From assembly GCA_040752115.1 (NCBI GenBank), contig JBFMFB010000001.1, positions 62,001-126,000 on the forward strand: a stretch of 64,000 nt of DNA. The letters are read 5' to 3'. Each line of letters begins with the position of its first letter. Within the stretch, counting starts at the first letter, position 1. Source of the stretch: JBFMFB01 sp040752115 (GTDB taxonomy: Bacteria > Pseudomonadota > Gammaproteobacteria > Burkholderiales > Sulfuricellaceae). The position numbers and the translations under genes were made by a program. This document shows positions 27,322 through 36,399 of this stretch, in pieces. The notes below the pieces were generated by a model, which was not told where the DNA came from, did no database searches, and saw nothing but the letters and a program-made list of their open reading frames with translations.

Positions 27322-28710
27322 CTATTGCCGATTGAAATCGCCCGGAAAATTTATGGTGAAGCAGGCGCCGCCCAGCGTGGTCGCCGCCGCGACCGACACG
27401 GTCGCGCCGTGCTGGCTGCAGATTTCGCGCACGATCGCCAGCCCCAGCCCGCAGCCCTCGTCGTCGGCGCCCGGCAGGCGGTAGAAGCGCTCGAATATCC
27501 GCTCCCGCTCATCCACCGGAATGCCCGGACCGCTGTCTTCGACTTCGAGGAAGGTGCAGCCGGCGCGTACCCCGCACCGCACCGTTACCGTTCCTTGCGG
27601 CGGGGTGTAGCGGATGGCGTTGTCGATCAAATTGGCGAGCATTTCCTTGAGCAACAGCGGGGAACCGCGCAGCGGCGCAGCGGTGATCTCGAAGCCGAGG
27701 TCGATCTGTTTTGCGCCGGCGGCAGGCAGCCAGTTTTCGGCTTCCGCGCGGACCAGTTCGGCGAGGTCGATCGGAGCGAGCAGGGTGGCGCTGCCGGGCT
27801 CGGCCCGCGCCAGTGCCAGCAGCTGGTGCGCGAGGTGGGACAGCCGCCGGCTGGCTGCCTGGATGCGCTGAAACTGGGCGCGGGCCGGCGCACTGGCGGT
27901 ATTGTCCGCCAGTTCCCTTTCCGCCGCCTCGGCCTGAGCCAGCAGGGCAGCGATCGGCGTGCGCAACTGGTGGGCGGCGTCGGAAACGAAATTGCGCTGC
28001 GCCGATAGCGCTTGCTCCAGACGGCCCAGCAGATGGTTGATCTCTTCCGCCACCGGGCGCATCTCGTCGGGCAATTCCTGCGCCGCCACCGGCCCGAGAT
28101 GGCGGTGGGAACGGCGGGTCAGCTCCGTGCGCAGCTCGTCGAGCGGCTTCAGTCCCCTGCGGATGACCAGCCAGCCGAGCGCCAGCATCGCCGCCACGAT
28201 GGCCAGCTCCGGCAGCAGCATGCCGAGCAGGATCTCGCGCACCAGCGTGTTGCGCTTGACCATGGTTTCGCCGACGAGCACCAGGATCGGCCGGCCGTCG
28301 CGCCGGGTCTGCAGCGCCGCCAGCCGCACCGGCTGGCCCTGATACCACCCTTCGTAATACAGGCGGCTGCCTTCGGCGTGCAGTTCGGCCGGGCGCGGCA
28401 GGTCGCGGTGGCCCGTGACCGAATTGCCGTCCGGGCCGATGACCTCGTAGAACACCCGGTCGTACTTGTCGGTGAGCAGGATCTCCTGGGCCTGGGGCGA
28501 AAGATCGAGCACGATGGCGCCGCCTTCGGTGCGGATCTGGCCGGCCAGAGCGAGGGCGGCGTCGAGCAGCGAGCGGTCGTAAGCCAGCGTGGCGGTGCGA
28601 TGGGCATTGACGTAGGCGACGAGGACGCTGGCCAGCACCAGGGCAAGCATCGCCGGCAGCAGGCGGCCGAGCAGAAGCCCGCGCAGGCTACGGTTTTTCG
28701 ATATGGCCAT
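27322..28710 (-). CDS. Two-component sensor histidine kinase (TctE/QseC-like)
   Basis: A 462-residue kinase: membrane helix about 10-30, a 2CSK_N-type periplasmic domain (about 35-150), second helix about 165-187, HAMP, the phosphoacceptor SDAAHQLRTPIAALLAQAEA, and ATPase boxes LIDNAIRYTP, VEDSGPGIP and GCGLGLAIVREI. It overlaps the regulator gene by 23 bases. Because it is divergent from czcCBA it may sense metal, but the sensor domain type is also common in carboxylate and quorum systems. Confidence 0.9.
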   Translation of the reverse strand: MAISKNRSLRGLLLGRLLPAMLALVLASVLVAYVNAHRTATLAYDRSLLDAALALAGQIRTEGGAIVLDLSPQAQEILLTDKYDRVFYEVIGPDGNSVTGHRDLPRPAELHAEGSRLYYEGWYQGQPVRLAALQTRRDGRPILVLVGETMVKRNTLVREILLGMLLPELAIVAAMLALGWLVIRRGLKPLDELRTELTRRSHRHLGPVAAQELPDEMRPVAEEINHLLGRLEQALSAQRNFVSDAAHQLRTPIAALLAQAEAAERELADNTASAPARAQFQRIQAASRRLSHLAHQLLALARAEPGSATLLAPIDLAELVRAEAENWLPAAGAKQIDLGFEITAAPLRGSPLLLKEMLANLIDNAIRYTPPQGTVTVRCGVRAGCTFLEVEDSGPGIPVDERERIFERFYRLPGADDEGCGLGLAIVREICSQHGATVSVAAATTLGGACFTINFPGDFNRQ

Positions 28711-29377
28711 CGGCCGGTTTCTCCAGCAGGTAGCCCAAACCGCGCACGGTACGGATCGCCACGCCGGCGCAATCGAGCTTGGTGCGCAGGCGCGAAACCA
28801 GTTTTTCCACCGCGTTGGGGGTAATCTCCTCGTCCCAGCCGTACTGCGACTGCAGCAGCTGTTCCTTGCTGACGATGCGGCCGGGGCGGGCGGCCAGGTA
28901 TTCCAGCATCGCCCATTCGCGGGCGGTGAGATCGAGCGGCGCGTCGCCCAGCCAGGCGCGCCTGCCGGCGCTGTCCAGCCGCAATGCGCCGATCCTGATT
29001 TCGGTTTCGGGATGGATCGGGTTGCGGCGCAGCAAGGCGCGCAGCCGTGCTTCCAGCTCCGCGAAGGCGGCCGGCTTGACCAGATAGTCGTCCGCGCCCA
29101 GATCCAGCAGCCGCACCCGCTCGTCGAGCGCCTCGCGCGCCGACAGCACCAGCACCGGAGTGGCGCGCTTGCGCGCACGCAGCCGCCGCAGCACCTCGGC
29201 GCCCTCCATGCCGGGCAGTCCGAGATCGAGGATGGCGGCGGCATATTCCTGCGCCTCCAGCCAGCGGTCGGCCTCGACCCCGCTGCGCACCCAGTCCACC
29301 GCATAGCCCGCCTGCCGCAGGGAGCGGGCCAGCCCATCGGCGAGCAGAGCATCGTCTTCTATCAGGAGGAGGCGCAT
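28688..29377 (-). CDS. OmpR-family response regulator
   Basis: A 229-residue regulator: receiver with LLLIEDDALLADG, phosphoacceptor ILDLGLPGMEG and LVKPAAF, then a winged-helix domain (LTAREWAMLEYLAARPGRIVSK). Start at ATG 29377; a TTG nine bases upstream is in frame. It is cotranscribed with the kinase and divergent from the czc operon 523 bases away. Confidence 0.93.
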   Translation of the reverse strand: MRLLLIEDDALLADGLARSLRQAGYAVDWVRSGVEADRWLEAQEYAAAILDLGLPGMEGAEVLRRLRARKRATPVLVLSAREALDERVRLLDLGADDYLVKPAAFAELEARLRALLRRNPIHPETEIRIGALRLDSAGRRAWLGDAPLDLTAREWAMLEYLAARPGRIVSKEQLLQSQYGWDEEITPNAVEKLVSRLRTKLDCAGVAIRTVRGLGYLLEKPADGHIEKP

Positions 29378-29423
29378 GGACTTCAACAGCGTTTTTGAAT
29401 CATCCGGTCAAACAGGAATTGCG

Positions 29424-29582
29424 GCGGCCAACGGTGGTTTCCAGGTTCCATGTCAGGTTCGGGTCAGCAAGGCGAACTAAGATACCACTCCCGGTTGGCC
29501 GCACCAAGCGTCGCCGGGGATCGCCCCCCCTTTAGCGATCCCCGGCGGCCGCAGCGGGCTGATTTGCCTCTCCGCGCTGCGG
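29424..29582. other. Highly structured spacer element between the two-component genes and czcC
   Basis: Three stem-forming pairs lie in about 160 bases: GCGGCCAAC/GTTGGCCGC (29424-29432 with 29494-29502), a perfect 13-bp stem CGCCGGGGATCGC/GCGATCCCCGGCG (29512-29524 with 29535-29547), and CCGCAGCG/CGCTGCGG (29549-29556 with 29575-29582). No T run follows on either strand, so these are not simple terminators. I do not recognise a known riboswitch. The rest of 29378-29899 has no convincing gene. Confidence 0.5.
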
Positions 29583-29729
29583 CTGCCAGCCGGGACCTTA
29601 TTCACCGGAGCGGCCATGCAGTTGAACGAAAGCCTTGTTAAATGACGCATGCGGATAATCTAAATCGTGGCTAGCATTGAAAAGCATAAATTGCGAAACA
29701 TTGTGCCGAGAACCTGCGCGGCGCCTTCA

Positions 29730-29850
29730 TGTAGGTTGGGTTAGGCGCGGCTTTTTGCGCCGTAACCCAACAAGTCCATATCTTCCTGTCGAACGCAGGT
29801 GAGGATTAGGTTTGTTGGGTTACGCGATGAAGCCGCTAACCCAACCTACA
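29730..29850. repeat. Inverted pair of REP-like repeats (TAGGTTGGGTTA type)
   Basis: One unit at 29730-29772 begins TGTAGGTTGGGTTAGGCGCG and ends CCGTAACCCAACA; a second, inverted unit at 29813-29850 begins TGTTGGGTTACGCG and ends CTAACCCAACCTACA. Each is itself partly palindromic. This is a widespread intergenic repeat type in proteobacteria. Confidence 0.75.
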
Positions 29851-29899
29851 CATTTCCCCATGTTTCGTAATTAATCGGCCCCAATACCAGGTTCGGATC

Positions 29900-31231
29900 A
29901 TGATTCACCACGAATATTGCCCTCTTGCCGGCCTGAGGCGTGCCATGGCCGCCATGGCACTAGCGGCCTGTTGCGCAGCCGGGCCGGCGCGGGCGGACAT
30001 TCCGCCCCCTGGCCTTTCGCTGCAGCAGGCGGAAGTCCTGTGGCTGGAGCACAACCGCGAGATCAAACTGGCCCGCGCCGCGCTGGACGGCGCCGAGGCC
30101 GACACCCTGAGCGCCGCCCAGCGCCCCAATCCCCAGCTTTCCCTGGCGGTGTCCTCGCTCAGCACCAACCCCGGGGTGGGCGCAGGAAACGTGCGCGACA
30201 AGATGATGGATACGGTAATCGGCATCAGCCAGCTGGTCGAGCGCGGCGACAAGCGCGAACTGCGCATGCGCGGGGCGCAGTCGCGTGTTGACGCAGCGCG
30301 GCAGGATTTCGGCGACGCCCTGCGCAGCCAGCGCCTGGCGCTGCACCGGGCCTATTACGACCTGCAGCTGGCGCAGGAAAAAAGCCGCATCGCCGAGGAG
30401 AGCGCGGCGCTTTACCGCGATACCGTGAAGGCCGGGCAGTTGCGCCTCAAGGCCGGCGACATCGCCGCCGCCGAGCTGTCGCGCATCCGGGTGGAAGCGC
30501 TGCGCGCAGAAAACGAAGCCAGGCTGGCCGCCGGCGACCTGGTCCGCGCAAGGCTGGCCCTGGCCTACCTGATCGGGCGCGAAGCTGCGCCCGACCCGAT
30601 CCGGGCAGGCGATGCGTGGCCGGACCTGGCTGCACCGCCGGATGCGGCCGCTACGCTCGATCTCCGGCCTGACGTGCAGGCCGCCGAAAAACGCCTGCGG
30701 GCGGCGGAGGCGGCGCGCGATCTGGCGCGTTCGCTCAGGACCCGCGACCTCACCGCCGGCGTGCAATTCGAGCACAATCCCACCGGCAGCACCTATGCCT
30801 CCAACTCTTATGGCGTCTCGGTCAGCATACCGCTGTTCCTCGGTTACACCTACGAGGGCGAAATTCGCCGCGCCGAGGCCGAATTGCGGGCCGCGCGCGA
30901 TCAGCTCGATCAGGTGCGGGCGCAGGCGCTGGCCGATCAGGTGCGGGCTCGCAGCGATCTGGCCGTCGCCGGCCAGCGTGCCACCCGCTATCAGGACGAA
31001 TTGCTGGCCGAGGCCGAGCGCGCCGTCCGCACCGCAGAGTTCGCCTACCAGCGCGGCGCCATGCCGCTGATGGACCTGCTCGATGCGCGCCGCACCTTCA
31101 AGGCGACCCTGCTCGACGCCGCCGGCGCCCGCGCCGACCACGCCAAAGCCCTGTCGGCCTGGCGAATGGCGGCAGACCCCGCTGCCTGGGCGATATCTGA
31201 AGAATCTTCACCGAAAAAGGTGACCCCGTGA
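29900..31231 (+). CDS. czcC: CzcC-like outer-membrane efflux protein
   Basis: A 443-residue TolC-family outer-membrane channel with a signal peptide (hydrophobic run ending near GPARAD) and long paired coiled coils; QQAEVLWLEHNREIKLARAA and FAYQRGAMPLMDLLDARR are family signatures. It forms the outer duct of the metal RND pump. Its stop overlaps czcB by four bases. Confidence 0.9.
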   Translation: MIHHEYCPLAGLRRAMAAMALAACCAAGPARADIPPPGLSLQQAEVLWLEHNREIKLARAALDGAEADTLSAAQRPNPQLSLAVSSLSTNPGVGAGNVRDKMMDTVIGISQLVERGDKRELRMRGAQSRVDAARQDFGDALRSQRLALHRAYYDLQLAQEKSRIAEESAALYRDTVKAGQLRLKAGDIAAAELSRIRVEALRAENEARLAAGDLVRARLALAYLIGREAAPDPIRAGDAWPDLAAPPDAAATLDLRPDVQAAEKRLRAAEAARDLARSLRTRDLTAGVQFEHNPTGSTYASNSYGVSVSIPLFLGYTYEGEIRRAEAELRAARDQLDQVRAQALADQVRARSDLAVAGQRATRYQDELLAEAERAVRTAEFAYQRGAMPLMDLLDARRTFKATLLDAAGARADHAKALSAWRMAADPAAWAISEESSPKKVTP

Positions 31232-32370
31232 AAAAAAGCGTTTTCCTGTTCTGCCTGTTCGTGCCGCTTGCCGCCTGCGACCGCACGGGCGAGTCCGCCA
31301 AGCCCGCCGCGCCGCGCGTGAACGGCCAATCCGTCAGCTTTGCCGCCGGCGATCCCGGCCTGGCTGTACTCAAGTCCGTGCCGGCTGTGGCCGACCGGGG
31401 CGCCGCAGTCATCCTGCCCGGCCGCGTCGTCTGGGACGAAACCCGCACGGTGCGGATCGTGCCGCCGCTAAACGGCAAGGTGGTGCGGGTGTTGGCCAAG
31501 CCCGGCGATACGGTGCGCGCCGGCCAGCCGCTCGCCATCCTCTCTTCGCCGGACTTCGGCCAGGTGCGCGCCGACTGGCGCAAGGCCGAGGCGGCTGCCG
31601 AACTGGCCGCCAAAAATCTGGCGCGTGCCCGCGAATTGCACCAGGCGGGGGTGATTCCGGCCAAGGACCTGCAACAGGCCGAGGCCGACCAGGCCAGCGC
31701 TTCGGCCGAAGCGGCGCGCGCCGCCAGCCGCTACCGCCAGATCGCCGGCCCGTCCGGCGACGGCCAGGAATACGCGCTCTCCAGCCCGATCGCCGGCACG
31801 GTGGTGGAGCGCAATCTCAATCCGGGACAGGAACTGCGCCCCGATGCGCCGCCCCTGTTCGTGGTCACCGACCCGACCCGGCTTTGGGTTGCGCTCGACG
31901 CGCACGAGGACGAGCTGGCGGCGCTGACCAGGGGCAAGGAAATTCGCATCGAGGCGCGGGCCTATCCGGGGGAGAGTTTTCCCGCGCGCATCGCCCATGT
32001 CGCCGATTTCGTCGATCCGTCCAGCCGCACCGTCAAGGTGCTGGCGGAACTGCGCGAGCCCGAGCGCAAGCTCAAGGGCGAAATGTTCATCAACGCCTCC
32101 GTCCCCACCCCGGCCAGCGGCCATCTGCTCGTGCCGGCCAAGGCGGTGTTTCTGGAAAGCGGCGGCAGGCACATGGTCTTCGTCGAGACCGCGCCCGGTC
32201 AGTTTCAGCGGCGTGCGGTGAGCGTGGCGAGAAACCGCGGCGAGCAGGCTGAGATTGCCGAGGGGCTGCGCGAAGGGGAAAAAGCAGTGAACGAGGGCAA
32301 TCTCTATCTGCTGCGATTCTTCCGCCACAGCGCGGCGCCGGACGGGCCTGCCGGAAAGGGCGCGAAGTGA
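31228..32370 (+). CDS. czcB: CzcB-like periplasmic adaptor of RND metal efflux
   Basis: A 380-residue membrane-fusion protein with lipobox LAAC (Cys18), a lipoyl/barrel-sandwich domain (VVRVLAKPGDTVRAGQPLAIL ... SSPIAGTVVERNLNPGQ), an alpha-hairpin between them, and a beta-barrel domain. No His-rich metal-binding N-terminus of the classical CzcB type is seen. Overlaps czcA by four bases. Confidence 0.9.
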   Translation: MKKSVFLFCLFVPLAACDRTGESAKPAAPRVNGQSVSFAAGDPGLAVLKSVPAVADRGAAVILPGRVVWDETRTVRIVPPLNGKVVRVLAKPGDTVRAGQPLAILSSPDFGQVRADWRKAEAAAELAAKNLARARELHQAGVIPAKDLQQAEADQASASAEAARAASRYRQIAGPSGDGQEYALSSPIAGTVVERNLNPGQELRPDAPPLFVVTDPTRLWVALDAHEDELAALTRGKEIRIEARAYPGESFPARIAHVADFVDPSSRTVKVLAELREPERKLKGEMFINASVPTPASGHLLVPAKAVFLESGGRHMVFVETAPGQFQRRAVSVARNRGEQAEIAEGLREGEKAVNEGNLYLLRFFRHSAAPDGPAGKGAK

Positions 32371-35300
32371 TCAAGCGCATCGTTGCCTTCGCCCTGCACC
32401 AGCCGCTGTTCGTCCTGCTCGGCCTGGCGCTGTTTATTGGCGCCGGCGTAACCGCCTACCGCGGCCTGCCGATCGAGGCCTTCCCGGATGTGACCGACAC
32501 CCAGGTGACGGTGATCACCCAGTTCCCCGGCCGGGCGCCGGAGGAAGTGGAAAAGCAGGTAACCATCCCGCTGGAGATCGCCCTGGCCGGCATCCCCAAT
32601 TCGATTCGCATGTTTTCCCATACCCAGTTCGGCCTGTCGTACATCGTCATCACCTTCGACGAAACCCCCTCGCTGTTCGTCGCGCGGCAACTGGTGGCCG
32701 AGCGCCTGCGCGGGCTGGATCTGCCGCCCGGCGTGGAGCCGGAACTGGCACCGCCGGCCACCGCCACCGGCGAGATTTTCCGCTATCGCCTGGAGGCGCC
32801 GCATCTCGGGGCGTCCGAGCTGCGCGGCATTCAGGACTGGGTGGTGGCGCGCAGCCTCAAGCAGGTGCCGGGCATCGCCGATGTGGTTTCGCTCGGCGGC
32901 CGCATCAAACAGTACGAGGTCCAGCCCGACCTGGCGCGCCTGCGCGATGCCAAGCTCACGCTCGCCCAGTTGTTCGGCGCGCTGTCCCGCGCCAACGCCA
33001 ATGCCGGCGGCGGCGCGGTGGCGCAGGGCCGCCAGCAGTTCCTGATCCGCGGCATCGGCTTGCTGCGCTCCTCTGCCGACATCGGTTCGGTGGTGGTGGC
33101 GGAGAACCGTGGCGTGCCGATCCGGGTGCGCGACGTGGCCGACGTGACCGAGAGCGCTGCGCCCCAGCAGGGCATCGTCGGCGTCAACGAGGAGGACGAC
33201 GTCACCTCGGGCATCGTGCTGCTGCGCAAGGACGAGAACCCCTCCAGGGTGCTCGCCGCGCTCAAGGCCAGGATGGGCGAGCTCAACCAGGGCGGCCTGC
33301 CCAAGGGGGTAAAGATCGTCCCCTACTACGACCGATCCTGGCTGATCGGCAAGACGCTCAAGACCGTCTACGGCAACCTGCTGGAAGGCGCGCTGCTGGT
33401 GGCGGTAGTGCTCTACATCTTCCTCGGCAACCTGCGCGCCGCCGCGATCGTCGCCGCGGTGATCCCGCTGGCGCTGCTCGGCACCTTCATCGGCCTGACT
33501 CTGGCAGGCATCCCCGCCAACCTGCTGAGCCTGGGGGCGATGGATTTCGGCATCATCGTCGACGGCGCGGTGATCGTGATGGAAAACATTTTCCGCCGGC
33601 TCGGCCACGGCGATAGCGCCCTTCACGCCCGCGAGCGGCTCAAGACCATCGAGGGCGCGGCGGTCGAGGTGGGGCGGCCGACGGTGTTCTCGATGGTCAT
33701 CATCATCGTCGCCCACCTGCCGATCTTCACCATGCAGCGCCATGAAGGCAAGATTTTCGCGCCGATGGCCTACTCGGTGGTGGCGGCGCTGGTGGCCTCG
33801 CTGATCCTGTCGCTGACCCTGGTGCCCTTCCTCGCCAACCACGGCCTGAAGAAGGTGCCGCACGAGGAAAACGCCCTGATGCGCCGCCTCGCCGCCTGGT
33901 ACCAACCGGCCCTGGCCTGGGCCATCGCCCATACCCGCCAGGTGCTGCTGGCCGCGCTGGCGGCACTGGCCGTCTCGCTGGCGCTGGTGCCGCAGCTCGG
34001 CAGCGAGTTTCTGCCCGAGCTGAACGAGGGCTCGATCTGGATCAACCTGACCCTGCCGACTTCGGTGTCGGTCGAGGAGGCACGCGCCGAGCTGCGGCAC
34101 ATGCGCACCCTCGTCGGCAGCTTTCCCGAAGTGAAAGCAGTGGTTTCGAAGGGCGGCCGCCCCGACGACGGCACCGATCCGAAGAACATCAACATGACCG
34201 AGATGCTGGTGGAGCTCAAGCCCGATGCCGAGTGGCGCCCCGGCGTCACCAAGGAAAGCCTGATCAAGGAGATCGAAGCGAAAATGACGGCGGTGCCGGG
34301 CGTCGAGCCGACCTTCTCCCAGCCGGTGCGTGACCAGATCCTCGAGAGCATCTCGCAGATCGACGGCCAGATCGTGATCAAGCTGTTCGGCGACGATCTC
34401 GGCGTGCTCAGGGGGCAGGCAAAAAAACTGCTGTCCGGCATTTCCACCGTGCCGGGCGTGGCCAGAGCCTTCATCGACCGCGACGGCGAGCTGCCCCAGT
34501 ACCTGCTGGAGATCGACCGCGAGGCGGCGGCGCGCTACGGCCTCAACGTCGCCGACGTCGAGGATGTGATCGAAACCGCCCTGGCCGGCAAGGCCGCCAC
34601 CGAGCTGTGGGAGGGGGAGCGCCACTACTCGGTGCTGGTGCGCCTGAAGGAAGGGCAGCGGGCGCTCGAGCACATCCGCGCCATCCTGGTGCCCACCCCC
34701 GCCGGCGCCCAGGTGCCGCTGTCCGAGGTGGCCCATTTCCGCGAGTCCACCGGCGCCATGAACATCGCCCGCGAATCCGGCCGCCGGGTAGTGGCGATCG
34801 GCGTCTTCATCCGCGACCGCGACATGGGCAGCGTAGTGCATGACATGCAGGAGAAAGCAAAAGGCCTGAGCCTGCCCGAGGGCTACAGCATCACCTGGTC
34901 GGGCGAGTTCGAGAATCAGGAGCGGGCGATGGGACGGCTGGCGATCGTGGTACCGCTGTCGATCCTGCTGATCTTCGTGCTGCTGTTCGATGCCTTCAAG
35001 TCGTTCAAACACGCCCTGCTGATCCTGGCCAACATCCCGTTCGCCCTCATCGGCGGCATCCTCGCGCTCTACCTCACCGGCATCCCGCTGTCGGTATCGG
35101 CGGCGATCGGCTTCATCGCCCTGTTCGGCCAGGCGGTGTTGAACGGCGTGGTGATGGTGACCTACTTCAATCAGCTGCGCAGTCATGGGCTGGACGCCTA
35201 CCAGACCGTGATGGAAGGCTCGCTCACCCGCCTGCGCACGGTGCTGATGACCGCCCTGCTGGCGATGCTGGGCCTCCTGCCGATGGCGCTGTCCCACGGC

Positions 35301-35441
35301 ATCGGCGCCGAAACCCAGCGCCCACTGGCGCTGGTGGTGATCGGCGGCCTGCTGTCGGCAACCCTGCTCACCCTGTTCGTGCTGCCGACGCTGTACCACT
35401 TCATCGCCACCCATCCGCGTCTGGCCCGCGCCCTGCACTGA
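32367..35441 (+). CDS. czcA: CzcA-like heavy-metal RND efflux pump
   Basis: A 1024-residue, twelve-helix HME-type RND pump. TM4 carries MDFGIIVDGAVIVMEN, the Asp-x5-Asp-x6-Glu proton-relay pattern of divalent metal (Zn/Co/Cd/Ni) exporters. Two large periplasmic loops and the late GFIALFGQAVLNGVVMV are normal. Whether it prefers zinc, cobalt, cadmium or nickel cannot be read. The last gene of czcCBA. Confidence 0.93.
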   Translation: MIKRIVAFALHQPLFVLLGLALFIGAGVTAYRGLPIEAFPDVTDTQVTVITQFPGRAPEEVEKQVTIPLEIALAGIPNSIRMFSHTQFGLSYIVITFDETPSLFVARQLVAERLRGLDLPPGVEPELAPPATATGEIFRYRLEAPHLGASELRGIQDWVVARSLKQVPGIADVVSLGGRIKQYEVQPDLARLRDAKLTLAQLFGALSRANANAGGGAVAQGRQQFLIRGIGLLRSSADIGSVVVAENRGVPIRVRDVADVTESAAPQQGIVGVNEEDDVTSGIVLLRKDENPSRVLAALKARMGELNQGGLPKGVKIVPYYDRSWLIGKTLKTVYGNLLEGALLVAVVLYIFLGNLRAAAIVAAVIPLALLGTFIGLTLAGIPANLLSLGAMDFGIIVDGAVIVMENIFRRLGHGDSALHARERLKTIEGAAVEVGRPTVFSMVIIIVAHLPIFTMQRHEGKIFAPMAYSVVAALVASLILSLTLVPFLANHGLKKVPHEENALMRRLAAWYQPALAWAIAHTRQVLLAALAALAVSLALVPQLGSEFLPELNEGSIWINLTLPTSVSVEEARAELRHMRTLVGSFPEVKAVVSKGGRPDDGTDPKNINMTEMLVELKPDAEWRPGVTKESLIKEIEAKMTAVPGVEPTFSQPVRDQILESISQIDGQIVIKLFGDDLGVLRGQAKKLLSGISTVPGVARAFIDRDGELPQYLLEIDREAAARYGLNVADVEDVIETALAGKAATELWEGERHYSVLVRLKEGQRALEHIRAILVPTPAGAQVPLSEVAHFRESTGAMNIARESGRRVVAIGVFIRDRDMGSVVHDMQEKAKGLSLPEGYSITWSGEFENQERAMGRLAIVVPLSILLIFVLLFDAFKSFKHALLILANIPFALIGGILALYLTGIPLSVSAAIGFIALFGQAVLNGVVMVTYFNQLRSHGLDAYQTVMEGSLTRLRTVLMTALLAMLGLLPMALSHGIGAETQRPLALVVIGGLLSATLLTLFVLPTLYHFIATHPRLARALH

Positions 35442-35555
35442 GAAGCCGGTTGCGGATTTCCGCGGTTCGCGGTCGGCTGCCGCCCCCGGTTGCGCCGCTC
35501 CGCGGCCAACCCGGGCTACGCCGGCCGGGGATGAGCAGGCATCGGCAAAGCCGCC

Positions 35556-35585
35556 TTGCCCCCTGCCCCCTCCGGCGCTTATAAT
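35556..35585 (+). promoter_or_regulatory. Promoter of the tRNA-Thr gene
   Basis: TTGCCC (35556-35561) and a perfect TATAAT (35580-35585) are 18 bases apart, about 45 bases before the tRNA. The remaining spacer after czcA (35442-35555) holds no gene I can support. Confidence 0.7.
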
Positions 35586-35629
35586 TGCACCCTCGCCGCG
35601 CGGAATCGCCCGCGCGCCCGGATCATCAG

Positions 35630-35705
<76 letters not shown>

Positions 35706-35710
35706 TAAAA

Positions 35711-35750
35711 AAAACGGCTTAGAGTAGGTCGCTCTAAGCCGTTTTTGTTT
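35711..35750 (+). terminator. Rho-independent terminator after tRNA-Thr
   Basis: AACGGCTTAGAG and CTCTAAGCCGTT form a 12-bp stem followed by TTTTGTTT. On the minus strand an A/T flank also makes it a possible terminator for the orphan antitoxin gene. Confidence 0.9.
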
Positions 35751-35786
35751 GCGTAGACAGATTACAAATTTCCAGCACGAACGGCA

Positions 35787-36017
35787 CTAATCGCGCCCTT
35801 CTTCGATGGCTTTCCGCGGGTCGATACCTTCCATGGCGGACTTGTGGCGGGTTGCCTTGGTGCGGGCGATAACCGCTGACACGGGGGGCTTTTCCGATCG
35901 CGCAAGATAGCTTTCCAGCGCCTCATTGACGATATCGGATTCGCTGCGATGAGTTTCGGCGACCAAGTGGTCAAGCCCGGCCTTCAGGTCGGACCGGATG
36001 TCTAGAACGGTGTTCAT
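35787..36017 (-). CDS. Ribbon-helix-helix antitoxin-like protein (orphan)
   Basis: A 76-residue protein; MNTVLDIRSDLKAGLDHLVA and SESDIVNEALESYLARSEK give the CopG/ParD strand-helix-helix pattern, with a charged C-terminal tail that in relatives binds a toxin. No toxin gene is found on either side (the tRNA terminator is downstream), so it is an orphan or remnant. Upstream, TGCAC ... GTGCA half-sites bracket an AT-rich stretch that could be its operator. Base composition is lower in GC than the housekeeping genes. Confidence 0.65.
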   Translation of the reverse strand: MNTVLDIRSDLKAGLDHLVAETHRSESDIVNEALESYLARSEKPPVSAVIARTKATRHKSAMEGIDPRKAIEEGRD

Positions 36018-36105
36018 TTTCGTTCTCAATGCACCACATAATTTCAAAATAATACACCAGTGCACGGGGAGCGATAGGATGCCCGGCGCGATTGTAGAAA
36101 ACAAA

Positions 36106-36201
36106 TAAACTGTCCGGAGTTGTAGCAAATGATCTGTCCAGTTTTCATCTGTGCCAAGGAGGCACGAGATGAAACGGACGGAATGGCTGCAGGAAACCCG
36201 C
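36106..36201 (+). pseudogene. Remnant of an ISNCY-type transposase 5' end
   Basis: After an AAGGAGG site, ATG at 36169 reads MKRTEWLQETR, which I recognise as the usual N-terminus of a common ISNCY-family transposase; similarity stops after 11 codons. Flanking upstream sequence (CTGTCCGGAGTTGTAGC) would belong to the element's end. The bulk of the transposase is missing. The remaining sequence to 36295 shows no gene I can support. Confidence 0.5.
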
Positions 36202-36295
36202 GGGCGCTGTCAAGATCGCCGTCTATTTCCATTGTGGCGGTCTCAACCTATACCTGACTGCCGTGACCCACACGAAAATCGGATGAACCTTAAAC

Positions 36296-36353
36296 AAAAA
36301 GGGGATTTAACTTCCCGCACCACTAGTGACAGGAATAAATAAATCCCCTTTTT
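36296..36353. repeat. Perfect 14-bp inverted repeat, bidirectional terminator or element end
   Basis: AAAAAGGGGATTTA (36296-36309) and TAAATCCCCTTTTT (36340-36353) are perfect inverted copies with a 30-base loop. It sits where the right half of the truncated attC-like site should be. It could end transcription of the cassette gene, or be the end of a small REP/Y1-transposase-type element. Confidence 0.7.
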
Positions 36354-36398
36354 GACGCGCAGCTTTTCGCACAGGTCCGGTTGACCGAGGGGTTGGGC
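36354..36398 (-). other. Truncated attC-like site after the GHKL cassette gene
   Basis: On the minus strand, immediately after the TGA of the GHKL gene, GCCCAAC (fits RYYYAAC), a 7-base spacer, TCAACCGGACCTG and a GCGAAAAGC centre follow the order of the left half of an attC recombination site. The complementary right half and GTTRRRY core are missing; the 14-bp inverted repeat begins there instead. Confidence 0.55.
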
Positions 36399-36399
36399 A

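Noticed and set aside
29450..29640. Cobalamin or other known riboswitch before czcC
   Set aside because: No B12-box or other conserved core is found; only generic stems.
32304..35438. A 1044-codon open frame antisense to czcA
   Set aside because: Composition is low-complexity Arg/His/Gln/Gly and shows no domain; it mirrors codon bias of a GC-rich true gene on the other strand.
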